Origin: Desulfobacteraceae bacterium
GTDB lineage: Bacteria > Desulfobacterota > Desulfobacteria > Desulfobacterales > Desulfosarcinaceae
Assembly: GCA_013003715.1 (NCBI GenBank)
Contig: JABDIN010000050.1
Coordinates: 1-64,000 of the forward strand
Reading direction: 5' to 3'
DNA length: 64,000 nt
The notes beneath the pieces were generated by a model. That model was given only the letters and a program-made list of their open reading frames with translations, was not told where the DNA came from and made no database searches. Below, one piece after another: positions 47,744 to 56,677 of this stretch (position 1 is the stretch's first letter; each line of letters opens with the position of its first letter). Both the position numbers and the translations under genes were made by a program.

Positions 47744-49440
47744 TGAAAGCATTAATTCTGGCCGCAGGCTTTGGCACACGGCTCCACCCCTATTCAAAAA
47801 ATCACCCGAAACCATTGTTCACCTTAAAAGACCGGACCGTGCTCGATCATACCATCGATCATCTGGTGTCGGCCGGATGCACTGATATCATCATCAACAC
47901 CCACTACCTGAATTCTAAAATACAGGCGCATGTGAACGGCCGGGACTATCCGATAGCGGTGAGGACCCGGTTCGAAAAAACCATATTGGGCACCGGAGGT
48001 GCCATACGGAATCTTGCCGATTTTTGGGATGAGCAACCTGTTATGGTCGTCAACTCGGATATTGTTTTCGGTATTGACCTTCGATCAGCCTACCAGTTCC
48101 ATTGCCGGCATGAATCTCCCGTAACCCTGGTACTCACGGACTGGGCACCAGCCAACCTTGTGGAAATCGATGGGAAAGGGTATATTTCCGCCATTCATAA
48201 GGAAGCCAGGGCGGTGCAATCATCCAGTCCATGGTATACTTTCACCGGAATTCACATCATCGATCCGGCCATCATTTCCCGGATTCCATCCCGGGTGTAT
48301 GCCGACATTATCGATACCTACCGGAACTTGATTGATAACAATATAAAGTTGAAGGCCTACACGGTACCAAATGAATATTGGCGGGATATCGGAACACCCG
48401 AACGCTATCGCCGGGCGGTAATCGATCATCTGGCCGCGGATGTTCTTAGAGGCAGCGTATCACAAAAGGGTCCCACGGCATTTTCTCTGCATACACTTCA
48501 GGGGGATGGTTCCGATCGAAATTGGTATCGGGTGGGCCACGGGTCCCACAGCCTGATTCTCGCCGATCATGGTATTGGAGAAAAACCGCCACGGTCGGAA
48601 TTCGATGCTTTTCTTGCCATCGGAGGACATCTTTATACCAAAAAAGTGCCGGTTCCGCGAATCCATGCATCTGATCGTTTCTCGGGGTTGGTGCTCTTGG
48701 AAGATCTTGGGGATCAGCACCTCCAGCGCCTCGTCAAAACCGCTGACACCGAAGCCGAATACCTTGACGTTTATCACATGGTGATTGACGATCTCATCCG
48801 GATGGGCATGAAGGGGGCGGTCTCATTCGAACCGGCCTGGACATGGCAAAGCGAAACATATGACAAGCATCTGATCATGGAGAAAGAGTGCCTTTATTTT
48901 TTTGAGGCTTTCGTCAACGGATATCTCGGACTCGGCAAATCATATGATCAGTATCATGACACCTTTGATCATTTGGCGGATCGCCTGCTATCGTCACCGG
49001 TGGCCGGTTTTATACACCGGGATTTTCAGTCCAGGAATATCATGATCAAAGACGGTCGACCCTGTTTCATTGATTTCCAGGGAGGTCGTCTGGGCCCAAT
49101 CCAGTATGACATGGCGTCGTTGATGATCGATCCTTACGCCGACCTGAGCGCCTCCACCCAGAAATCCTTGTTGGATTATTATCTTAAGACACTCGGGACA
49201 GAACACGATATTGATGCCGCCGATGCCAAACGCGGGTATGAATACTGCACCATCACAAGGAACTTGCAAATTTTGGGTGCATATGGTTTTTTAATTCAGG
49301 TGAAACACAAACCGCAATTCGAGCCATATATTCCAATTGCGGCGAAATCTCTGGTACGAAACCTTTCCGAGTTGGATGACACCCGCTTCATCGCCTTAAC
49401 CGAGCTGTCCACTGAAATTCTGTCGAAGGTATCCGCCTGA
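47743..49440 (+). CDS. MurU-AmgK-like fusion: sugar-1-phosphate nucleotidylyltransferase plus sugar kinase
   Basis: 565-residue two-domain protein. Residues 1-~230 are a nucleotidylyltransferase (LAAGFGTRLHPYSKNHPKPLF, GTGGAIRNL, PNEYWRDIGTPERY) resembling MurU, which makes UDP-MurNAc from MurNAc-1-phosphate. Residues ~240-565 are an aminoglycoside-phosphotransferase-fold kinase (LLEDLGDQHLQ, FIHRDFQSRNIM, FIDFQGGRLGP) resembling AmgK, the anomeric MurNAc/GlcNAc kinase. In Pseudomonas these are two adjacent genes; here they are one chain. The start overlaps the plsB stop by one base. The assignment to MurNAc salvage is supported by the NamZ-like gene nearby but is still inference. Confidence 0.83.
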   Translation: MKALILAAGFGTRLHPYSKNHPKPLFTLKDRTVLDHTIDHLVSAGCTDIIINTHYLNSKIQAHVNGRDYPIAVRTRFEKTILGTGGAIRNLADFWDEQPVMVVNSDIVFGIDLRSAYQFHCRHESPVTLVLTDWAPANLVEIDGKGYISAIHKEARAVQSSSPWYTFTGIHIIDPAIISRIPSRVYADIIDTYRNLIDNNIKLKAYTVPNEYWRDIGTPERYRRAVIDHLAADVLRGSVSQKGPTAFSLHTLQGDGSDRNWYRVGHGSHSLILADHGIGEKPPRSEFDAFLAIGGHLYTKKVPVPRIHASDRFSGLVLLEDLGDQHLQRLVKTADTEAEYLDVYHMVIDDLIRMGMKGAVSFEPAWTWQSETYDKHLIMEKECLYFFEAFVNGYLGLGKSYDQYHDTFDHLADRLLSSPVAGFIHRDFQSRNIMIKDGRPCFIDFQGGRLGPIQYDMASLMIDPYADLSASTQKSLLDYYLKTLGTEHDIDAADAKRGYEYCTITRNLQILGAYGFLIQVKHKPQFEPYIPIAAKSLVRNLSELDDTRFIALTELSTEILSKVSA

Positions 49441-49529
49441 TTGGCATCCTGGATCGGCCGGCATCTTCGTACCTGACATATTGGCCCTGAAAGTGCCCCC
49501 CTGCAAACATCAAGACAAGGAGACCGCTA

Positions 49530-50369
49530 TTGGCAACACCCATAAATATTATGATCAACGGACTTCCCGGAAATGTGGCAACCACCATCAGCCGCCATGC
49601 ATCCATGGAGGATCGATTCGCGATCATCCCGTATTCATTGACCGGCCCTGAAATAACCGCTCGGGAAACGGTTATCAAGGAGTTGCCGATCCGGTTGATA
49701 ACACCGGATAAGCGGGAAGAGATGATCGGCATGCTAAAAAAGGAATTCAGCGGGTTTATCAGCATCGATTTTTCTCACCCCGATGCCGTGAATGAGAACG
49801 CCGAATTCTATTGCCGGCACCGGCTGCCTTTTGTAATGGGAACCACGGGCGGACGTCGGGAGGAGCTCCTGCGAACGGTCCGGGAGTCCGGCAACAGCGC
49901 CGTAATCGCCCCGAACATGGCAAAACAGATCGTTGGCCTGCAGGCTATGGTGGCATATGCCGCCGAAAATTTTCCGGGCCTGTTCACCGGATACACACTA
50001 TCCATCACCGAGAGCCATCAGCAAGGTAAAGCCGATACCAGCGGAACCGCCAAAGCAATGATCGGTTCTTTCAATCAGATGGGAATTCCTTTTTTCCCCG
50101 AAGAGATCGCAAAAATAAGGGACCCGCAGATTCAAAAGGGTGAACTTGGTGTACCCGAAGACTATTTAAGCGGTCATGGGTGGCACACCTACACAATCGA
50201 ATCAAAGGACAAAAATGTCTTGTTTGAATTGAAGCATAATATAAACGGCAGGGAAATTTATGCTGAAGGCACACTGGACGCGGTTCTTTTTCTGACGCGG
50301 CGGATCAGGAAAAATAGTCCGGGAAAAGTCTTTTCCATGATCGATGTTTTGATGAACACGGACGGATAG
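49530..50369 (+). CDS. dapB: 4-hydroxy-tetrahydrodipicolinate reductase DapB
   Basis: 279-residue NAD(P)H-dependent reductase of the lysine/diaminopimelate pathway. It matches the plant-like DapB type: INGLPGNVATTI at the nucleotide-binding site, SIDFSHPDAV, PFVMGTTGG, ESHQQGKADTSGTAKAM and the C-terminal FLTRRI. The start is a TTG at 49530, supported by AAGGAG 7 bp upstream; the first ATG (49551) falls inside the Rossmann motif. It follows the MurU-AmgK gene by 89 bp and supplies meso-diaminopimelate for peptidoglycan. Confidence 0.9.
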   Translation: MATPINIMINGLPGNVATTISRHASMEDRFAIIPYSLTGPEITARETVIKELPIRLITPDKREEMIGMLKKEFSGFISIDFSHPDAVNENAEFYCRHRLPFVMGTTGGRREELLRTVRESGNSAVIAPNMAKQIVGLQAMVAYAAENFPGLFTGYTLSITESHQQGKADTSGTAKAMIGSFNQMGIPFFPEEIAKIRDPQIQKGELGVPEDYLSGHGWHTYTIESKDKNVLFELKHNINGREIYAEGTLDAVLFLTRRIRKNSPGKVFSMIDVLMNTDG

Positions 50370-50516
50370 GTACGCTGCCGCCGGTACTTTTGATTTCATT
50401 CAAGTAATCGAATGACATGCCGATGTAAACATCATGGTTCTTTTGGTCCGGAACCGGAAAGATCCCTGTCACCTAAAAAATACGAGCGGAAATTAGTCCA
50501 CATTGCTGGAGGTAAA

Positions 50517-50975
50517 ATGGATGTAAAGTATATCAACCCTTTTTTGATGGCGATTAAGAACATTTTCGAAACGATGATTGACGTGCCGTTTCAACTCGGT
50601 AAACCGGGTATCAAAAAAGATCGGGTTCCACCTCACGAAATCAGCGGCATCATCGGCCTGAGCGGTGGTGTCAGCGGTTGTGTGGTGATTAACCTTTCCA
50701 GGGAGATCGCCTTACAGCTGGTTTCCGCTTTAATCGGCGAAGAGGTGACGGAACTCAATGATGATTGCACCGATGCCATAGGTGAGATATCGAACATGAT
50801 CGCCGGCAATGCAAAAACGGATTTTCCGGGAGAGACCACCAATATTTCGGTCCCCAGTGTTGTGGTGGGCAAACACGAGGTGTCTTATCCATCAGGCCTG
50901 CCCATCATCACCATTCCATGTAAAACGGATCAGGGAGAGCTTGTCGTGGAAGTGGCCTTAAAAGAAAACAAATAA
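50517..50975 (+). CDS. CheX-like chemotaxis phosphatase-domain protein
   Basis: 152-residue CheX/CheC-family protein. The start is the ATG 50517, preceded by GGAGG with 4 bp spacing. CheX proteins dephosphorylate CheY-type receivers. Visible are MDVKYINPFLMAIKNIFETM, GIIGLSGGVSGCVVINLS, and DDCTDAIGEISNMIAGNAK, which carries the conserved E-x2-N pair of the active site. No che genes are close; the only single-domain receiver in the window is at 16541-16900. A strong terminator follows. Confidence 0.85.
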   Translation: MDVKYINPFLMAIKNIFETMIDVPFQLGKPGIKKDRVPPHEISGIIGLSGGVSGCVVINLSREIALQLVSALIGEEVTELNDDCTDAIGEISNMIAGNAKTDFPGETTNISVPSVVVGKHEVSYPSGLPIITIPCKTDQGELVVEVALKENK

Positions 50976-50994
50976 AGGGTAAAGAGACGTAACA

Positions 50995-51030
50995 GGCGGG
51001 TGCATCGATTGATGTACCCGCCTTTTTTTT
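50995..51030 (+). terminator. Rho-independent terminator after the cheX-like gene
   Basis: GGCGGGT (50995-51001) pairs with ACCCGCC (51016-51022), with inner GCATC/GATGT pairing, followed by eight T residues. It closes the plus-strand transcript facing the convergent alaS. Confidence 0.9.
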
Positions 51031-51087
51031 GATTTCGAAAACATCCGGGATATTCGGACATCCGGCAATCGCCTGCAAACCGGCAAT

Positions 51088-53721
51088 TCATGACGCCGGT
51101 GCTCCCAGCAGATGGTTAATTTTGGCCAACGCTTCATCCAACTTCTCCGGTTTGGTTCCGCCGGCCTGCGCCATATCGGGCCTTCCGCCGCCACCGCCGC
51201 CGACAATGGGAGCTGCTTCTTTAATCAGCTTACCGGCATGAAACTTATTCAGCAGGTCTTTGCTGACCACCACGATCAGTAGCGCCTTATTACCGGAAAT
51301 TGTGCCAAGGGCGACTATTCCTGATTTCAGCTGATCCTTATACTTATCGGCAAGGACTCTCAAGGCCGCCGGATTGTCCACCACCACTTTCCGGATGACC
51401 GCCTGCACCCCATTGATGGACAAAATATCATCACCGGTGCCCCGTGATTCCAATTCAGCGATTTTGGATTTCAGTTCAGCGACTTTTTTTTCCAGAGCTT
51501 TCTGCTGGGTCAGCATATTCTCGATGCGCTGCGTGACATCCGTTGGCTTATCCTTCAATACCCGTGATACCTGTTGCAGTATATCGGCGCTTTCTTGCAC
51601 CCAGGCCACAGCGCCTCTCCCGGTGACTGCTTCGATGCGCCGGATACCCGAGGCTACGCTGGCTTCCGAGATAATTTTAAAGAAACCGATATCACCGGTG
51701 CGTGCTGCGTGCGTACCTCCGCAGAGCTCCTTACTGAAAGCCGCCAGGGAGACAACCCGCACCTCTTCACCGTACTTTTCTTCAAATAGTGCGGTCGCAC
51801 CGGATTTCAGTGCTTCGTCGGCGTTCATTTGCTCGGTGTGAACCATGACATTTTCAAGAATATGCTCGTTCACCAGAGACTCAATGCGATGCAGTTCATC
51901 CTGATCGACCTGGGAAAAATGTGTAAAGTCGAAACGAAGCCGTTCAGGTGCAACAAAGGAGCCGGCCTGTTTGACATGATCCCCCAACACCTCACGAAGT
52001 GCGGCATGGAGAATATGGGTTGCGGTGTGATTTCCGGCCGTGGATCGCCGGGCGTCCTCATCGACCTGAAGGGAGACTTTCTCTCCCTTCCTGATACCCC
52101 CCTCCACCACCGTACCTTTATGGATAATCAGTCCAGTGGGGTCTTTGACCGTATCCGTGATGTCGACCCGCCCGTCGTCTCCGGTGATCGAGCCGGTATC
52201 GCCCACTTGACCGCCGGCGCCGCCATAAAAGGGTGTAATGTCGGTGACGATCTCAATTTCCGTGTTTGCATCCGCAGTCTTCAGTTCTTCTCCATCACGG
52301 ATCAGCATCAGTATCGTGGCCTTCTCGGTGGTGCGGTCATACCCGATGAATTCAACCTGCGCCCCATCGGCTGCGAATTTTTTATAGGCATCGCTGATAT
52401 TGGTAAATGAGACCACCGATTTGGATCTGGACCGCTGGTCGTCCATAAGCCGGTTGAAACCATCCATATCCAGTGTAAATGTCTCATCCCGGACCACGTC
52501 CCGGACAATATCGACGGGGAAGCCATAGGTGTCATATAATTTGAAAATCAGATCCCCGGGTACATGTTTCTGTCCCGCGGCATTTAATTCTTCCAGGGAA
52601 TCATTTAGTATTTTCAGTCCGTTATCCAAAGTATCGCTGAAACGGGTTTCTTCGTTTTTGATCACATTGGTAATGAAGGCCGAGGCCTTGTCCAGTTCCG
52701 GGTAGGCCGCTTTCATGATCTCGAATACAACTGCGACCGTTTCATGGAGGAACGGCTTTGTCAGACCTATATTACGTCCATATCGTATGGCCCGCCGCAT
52801 GATACGACGGAGGACATAACCGCGGCCCTCGTTGGACGGCAGGACACCGTCTCCGATAAGAAATCCGGCGGCCCGGCTATGATCGGCAATGACTTTCATG
52901 GCAATATCGGATTCCCTTCGCTCCCCATAACCGACACCGGATAGTTCTGCTGCCCTATTAATGATCGGCAAAAGGAGATCCGTATCGTAGTTCGTTTCCA
53001 CATTCTGAATCACCGACGCCATCCGCTCAAGCCCCATTCCGGTGTCAATGCTGGGTTTGGGTAGCGGTGTCATTTTGCCCTCGGCATCCCGGTCGAATTG
53101 CATGAACACCAGGTTCCATATCTCCAGAAAACGATCACAATCGCAATCGACACCGCAATCGTCCCGACCGCAGCCATGTGCATCACCTCGGTCCAGATGG
53201 ACTTCACTGCAGGGGCCGCAGGGACCGGTATCTCCCATCGCCCAAAAGTTCTCCTCCTCACCCAACCGGACAATACGCTCTTCAGGTATCCCGATATTAT
53301 GATGCCACAGGTCATAGGCTTCGTCATCATCCAGATACACGGAAGCCCACAGTTTATCACCAGGCAGTTTGTACCCGTTGACCATAAGGTCCCAGGCGAA
53401 TTCAACGGCTTTTTCCTTGAAATAATCACCAAACGAAAAATTACCCAGCATTTCAAAAAAGGTGTGGTGCCTGGCAGTGTACCCGACATTCTCCAGATCG
53501 TTGTGTTTTCCACCTGCGCGAACACATTTCTGGGAAGTGACGGCACGGGCATAATCCCGTTTCTCTTCTCCCAGAAACGTCCTTTTAAACTGTACCATGC
53601 CCGCGTTGGTGAATAGGAGTGTCGGGTCGTCCTGGGGAACCAGCGAAGAACTCCTCACGAGTTTATGATTATGTTTTTCAAAATACTCCAGAAATAGTCG
53701 CCGAATATCGTTGCCTGTCAT
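51088..53721 (-). CDS. alaS: Alanyl-tRNA synthetase
   Basis: 877-residue alanyl-tRNA synthetase. It carries the class II aminoacylation core (SSSLVPQDDPTLLFTNAGM), the editing domain with HTATHILH and CGGTHAARTGDIG, and the C-terminal DHHA1 domain with the glycine run GGGGGGRPDMAQAGG. I use the ATG 53721, which aligns with other AlaS N-termini and has GGAG 6 bp upstream; an ATG four codons earlier (53733) is possible. It follows recA by ~100 bp, a common order. Confidence 0.96.
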   Translation of the reverse strand: MTGNDIRRLFLEYFEKHNHKLVRSSSLVPQDDPTLLFTNAGMVQFKRTFLGEEKRDYARAVTSQKCVRAGGKHNDLENVGYTARHHTFFEMLGNFSFGDYFKEKAVEFAWDLMVNGYKLPGDKLWASVYLDDDEAYDLWHHNIGIPEERIVRLGEEENFWAMGDTGPCGPCSEVHLDRGDAHGCGRDDCGVDCDCDRFLEIWNLVFMQFDRDAEGKMTPLPKPSIDTGMGLERMASVIQNVETNYDTDLLLPIINRAAELSGVGYGERRESDIAMKVIADHSRAAGFLIGDGVLPSNEGRGYVLRRIMRRAIRYGRNIGLTKPFLHETVAVVFEIMKAAYPELDKASAFITNVIKNEETRFSDTLDNGLKILNDSLEELNAAGQKHVPGDLIFKLYDTYGFPVDIVRDVVRDETFTLDMDGFNRLMDDQRSRSKSVVSFTNISDAYKKFAADGAQVEFIGYDRTTEKATILMLIRDGEELKTADANTEIEIVTDITPFYGGAGGQVGDTGSITGDDGRVDITDTVKDPTGLIIHKGTVVEGGIRKGEKVSLQVDEDARRSTAGNHTATHILHAALREVLGDHVKQAGSFVAPERLRFDFTHFSQVDQDELHRIESLVNEHILENVMVHTEQMNADEALKSGATALFEEKYGEEVRVVSLAAFSKELCGGTHAARTGDIGFFKIISEASVASGIRRIEAVTGRGAVAWVQESADILQQVSRVLKDKPTDVTQRIENMLTQQKALEKKVAELKSKIAELESRGTGDDILSINGVQAVIRKVVVDNPAALRVLADKYKDQLKSGIVALGTISGNKALLIVVVSKDLLNKFHAGKLIKEAAPIVGGGGGGRPDMAQAGGTKPEKLDEALAKINHLLGAPAS

Positions 53722-53824
53722 TGCCTGCTCCATTGAAATTGGATCTGTTTTTTGACGTTTTGTGTGAGTCTAAGTTTTAATGAAACCCTACCCGGTGAGG
53801 AGAATTTGCTGATGAACATCAAGC

Positions 53825-54853
53825 TTATTCGGACTCGGCCACCGCCTCCACTTTCTTGCCGGAAAGCCCGACCGCCTCCCGCACCAGCATGTACAACTTC
53901 TCATACATATCGGGATTTTCATTAAAAAACTTCTTGACGTTCTCGCGTCCCTGGCCGATACGCTCACCATTGTAGGAATACCAGGACCCACTCTTATCTA
54001 TGATACCGGCATCAACCCCGTTATCCAGTAAATCCCCGGCTCTGGAGATGCCCTCTCCGTACATGATATCAAATTCGGACTCTTTAAAAGGCGGCGCCAT
54101 TTTATTTTTCACCACCTTGACGCGGGTCTTGTTTCCGATGACCTCCTGCCCGTCTTTAATGGCACCGATGCGGCGAATATCAAGGCGGACGGAGGAATAA
54201 AATTTCAATGCATTACCACCCGTTGTGGTTTCCGGGTTACCGAACACCACCCCGATTTTCATACGGATCTGATTGATAAAAATGATGCTGGTATTGGTCT
54301 TTCCGATGGTACCGGTCAGCTTTCTCAGGGCCTGGCTCATCAACCGGGCCTGCAAACCCATATGGGAATCCCCCATTTCACCCTCGATTTCAGCGCGAGG
54401 TACCAGCGCCGCCACCGAATCGATGACCATGATATCAATTGCACCGCTTCTCACCAGCATGTCGGCGATTTCCAGCGCCTGTTCTCCAGTATCCGGCTGG
54501 GCCACCAAAAGCTCATCACAATTCACACCGAGTTTTCTGGCATAGACCGTATCCAGCGCGTGTTCGGCATCGATAAAAACGGCGATCCCCCCCTGTTTTT
54601 GCGCATTGGCAACAGCATGCAACGCCAGCGTGGTCTTACCCGAGGATTCAGGTCCGAATATTTCAATAACCCTGCCCCGGGGGTACCCGCCGACACCCAA
54701 CGCTTTATCCAGTGCCAATGACCCCGATGAGATGGTCGGCACATCGACGATGGGACGGCTTCCCAACTTCATGATGGACCCTTTACCGAATTGACGTTCG
54801 ATCTGTGTAATCGCAGTTCCGACCGCTTTCTCTTTTTCCGCTGTCATATTCAT
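53825..54853 (-). CDS. recA: Recombinase RecA
   Basis: 342-residue RecA with Walker [10 protein letters not shown] at ~65-73, Walker B region [15 protein letters not shown]-like [13 protein letters not shown] and loop L2 [26 protein letters not shown] lies just before the ATG. It lies 50 bp after thpR, and in that gap I see no CTG-N10-CAG LexA-type box, so SOS control, if any, must act further upstream or use another box. Confidence 0.97.
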   Translation of the reverse strand: MNMTAEKEKAVGTAITQIERQFGKGSIMKLGSRPIVDVPTISSGSLALDKALGVGGYPRGRVIEIFGPESSGKTTLALHAVANAQKQGGIAVFIDAEHALDTVYARKLGVNCDELLVAQPDTGEQALEIADMLVRSGAIDIMVIDSVAALVPRAEIEGEMGDSHMGLQARLMSQALRKLTGTIGKTNTSIIFINQIRMKIGVVFGNPETTTGGNALKFYSSVRLDIRRIGAIKDGQEVIGNKTRVKVVKNKMAPPFKESEFDIMYGEGISRAGDLLDNGVDAGIIDKSGSWYSYNGERIGQGRENVKKFFNENPDMYEKLYMLVREAVGLSGKKVEAVAESE

Positions 54854-54903
54854 TCTCCTCCTTGATAGACCTTTTTTCGTGGTGATCCCGGCATTAATTA
54901 AAA

Positions 54904-55488
54904 TTATTCGACGCTGTCCGTTTCAAACGTAACACTGTGCAGCTGAGAATACACCGCCCCTTCGGGCCTCAGTCTGCTTTGGAGCAACAACAACCGCTTC
55001 ACCTCAAACAGAACCGGATCATGGGCGGAGACTTCATTTATGGCCGCCACTATCTGTTTTGGATCTATTCTCCCTTTTATCCTTCCGATGGTTAAATGTG
55101 CCGTGAAACGCCTCGGCTCTTTTTTGAATCCGATTTTTTCCAGAAGCATTTCCAGATCTTTTTGCATCGTCATCAGTCCGGCGGTGTCACCGGCAATTCC
55201 CGACCATATAACACGCGGGCGTTTGATGCCGGGAAACACCCCCAGCCCTTTTATTTCCAATGCCGGCTCACCGCAAGGTAGGGAAATGTTGTCGAGAACC
55301 GTTGCGATGGATGCCACCTGGGCGATGTCGATTTCACCTAAAAACTTCAGGGTGAGATGGATATTCTCCGGTCTGACCCACCGGATATTGTCGATACGTG
55401 TCCTTAACTCCTGTTGCAGCCCATTAAGATAACCTTTTACGGAATCCGGCGTTTCCAATGCAATAAATGCACGCATGGTTTCTGCCAT
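54904..55488 (-). CDS. thpR: RNA 2',3'-cyclic phosphodiesterase ThpR
   Basis: 194-residue member of the 2H phosphoesterase superfamily (LigT/ThpR). The two catalytic HxT motifs are HLTLKFLG (from His44) and HLTIGRIKG (from ~His131). It opens 2',3'-cyclic phosphates and shows RNA-ligase activity in vitro; the cellular role is uncertain. It starts 2 bp after the DUF39 gene and precedes recA by 50 bp; thpR-recA adjacency is known in other bacteria. Confidence 0.9.
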   Translation of the reverse strand: MAETMRAFIALETPDSVKGYLNGLQQELRTRIDNIRWVRPENIHLTLKFLGEIDIAQVASIATVLDNISLPCGEPALEIKGLGVFPGIKRPRVIWSGIAGDTAGLMTMQKDLEMLLEKIGFKKEPRRFTAHLTIGRIKGRIDPKQIVAAINEVSAHDPVLFEVKRLLLLQSRLRPEGAVYSQLHSVTFETDSVE

Positions 55489-55490
55489 GA

Positions 55491-56660
55491 TTAGTCACTG
55501 GGTAAGGTAAATTGCGGTTCGCCGAGAAGAAATGTGCCCTCCGATATCCATTTTTTAAGGATATTGGCTATCTCGCGCGCTTTTACGACACTCGAGAGTG
55601 GAACCGTTGGAATCGATTCATTGTTCAACAGAATAGCCCCGCTCTTGAGCTCTTCGTAGCTGACACGGCCGAGACTTTTGGTTTGCCCGGTCGGGTAATC
55701 CTTACCATAGTCTATGATATTGGTGAAAATCTCCGCATCACTGACCCCCGTATAACCGGCCATTTCCTCATTCAGGATCGGTATCGGTATTCCCAATCCA
55801 ACGGACAACGAGACGCCATACCCTTGAAGAGAAACGCCCACAAGCCAGTCCGGTGACATGTTCTTCAGGTCACCCATTACCCATAAGGTTCCGGCAGGCG
55901 TTATGGGCACACCGGTTTCCGTTCGTTCCACGGTGGGATTGTGTTGGGTTCCGGGCCATGCCACATATCCGACACCACCGCCTAAAAACATGCGCGTGCC
56001 CATTCCAATGGTCTTGTAAAAAGGATCATTGAACAGGGGACTCAATTGCCCGGCTGAACAATAGTTTGCATTGCCGGCTTTGGGTTTCAGCGCTCCCATA
56101 TAAGTATAGACTATTTTATCGGTCAGGTTGACCGCGCAGTTATAGTTCTGGTAACCATTTCGCGGACTGCATAAAGTGGCATTCACCACCGACTCTATGG
56201 TGATTTCTTTTTCAACCGACCGGTTCGGATAACAATCCGTCCCATAGGCCCTGGCTCTCAAATGGATCCGTTTTCCGGCCACCAGGTCCTGGATCACATG
56301 GCCGCCGCCGTAATTAAACTCACCGGGATATACCTTGTTCTCAGGGTCATCCTCACATAATTCCGTGGCCCCCACATAGCAATCCACCGCCGCAATGCCG
56401 GCATAGGCCGGGACATTGTTCAGCCATACCCTGGATGCTTTGATTCCCGGTTGGGAATGCCCGAAATTGATGAAAGCGCCGGAGGAACACATGGGGGCAA
56501 AAGTACCGGTGGTCACCACATCTACATGGCGGGCGGCATCTACCTTACCCTCTTTTTTTACAACGTCGATCATCTCCTCGGCAGTCATCACCACCACATC
56601 GCCGGATTTTATTTTCCGGTTAATCTCAGCATATGATTTATTTACCTTAAATGCCGTCAT
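55491..56660 (-). CDS. DUF39 homocysteine biosynthesis / sulfur incorporation protein
   Basis: 389-residue COG1900/DUF39 protein. In methanogens and sulfate reducers this family converts aspartate semialdehyde to homocysteine with sulfide. Recognisable blocks are KVNKSYAEINRKIKSGDVVV, TTGTFAPMCSSGAFINFGH (with the conserved cysteine) and FLGGGVGYVAWPGTQH. The usual ferredoxin-type partner gene is not adjacent. It sits between an M23 peptidase gene (17 bp) and thpR (2 bp). This is a metabolic marker for anaerobic sulfur metabolism. Confidence 0.86.
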   Translation of the reverse strand: MTAFKVNKSYAEINRKIKSGDVVVMTAEEMIDVVKKEGKVDAARHVDVVTTGTFAPMCSSGAFINFGHSQPGIKASRVWLNNVPAYAGIAAVDCYVGATELCEDDPENKVYPGEFNYGGGHVIQDLVAGKRIHLRARAYGTDCYPNRSVEKEITIESVVNATLCSPRNGYQNYNCAVNLTDKIVYTYMGALKPKAGNANYCSAGQLSPLFNDPFYKTIGMGTRMFLGGGVGYVAWPGTQHNPTVERTETGVPITPAGTLWVMGDLKNMSPDWLVGVSLQGYGVSLSVGLGIPIPILNEEMAGYTGVSDAEIFTNIIDYGKDYPTGQTKSLGRVSYEELKSGAILLNNESIPTVPLSSVVKAREIANILKKWISEGTFLLGEPQFTLPSD

Positions 56661-56677
56661 ATTCCCCCAGTAATTGT

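Noticed and set aside
54854-54903. LexA/SOS box before recA
   Set aside because: The 50-bp gap contains no CTG-N10-CAG-like palindrome; other LexA boxes cannot be judged by eye.
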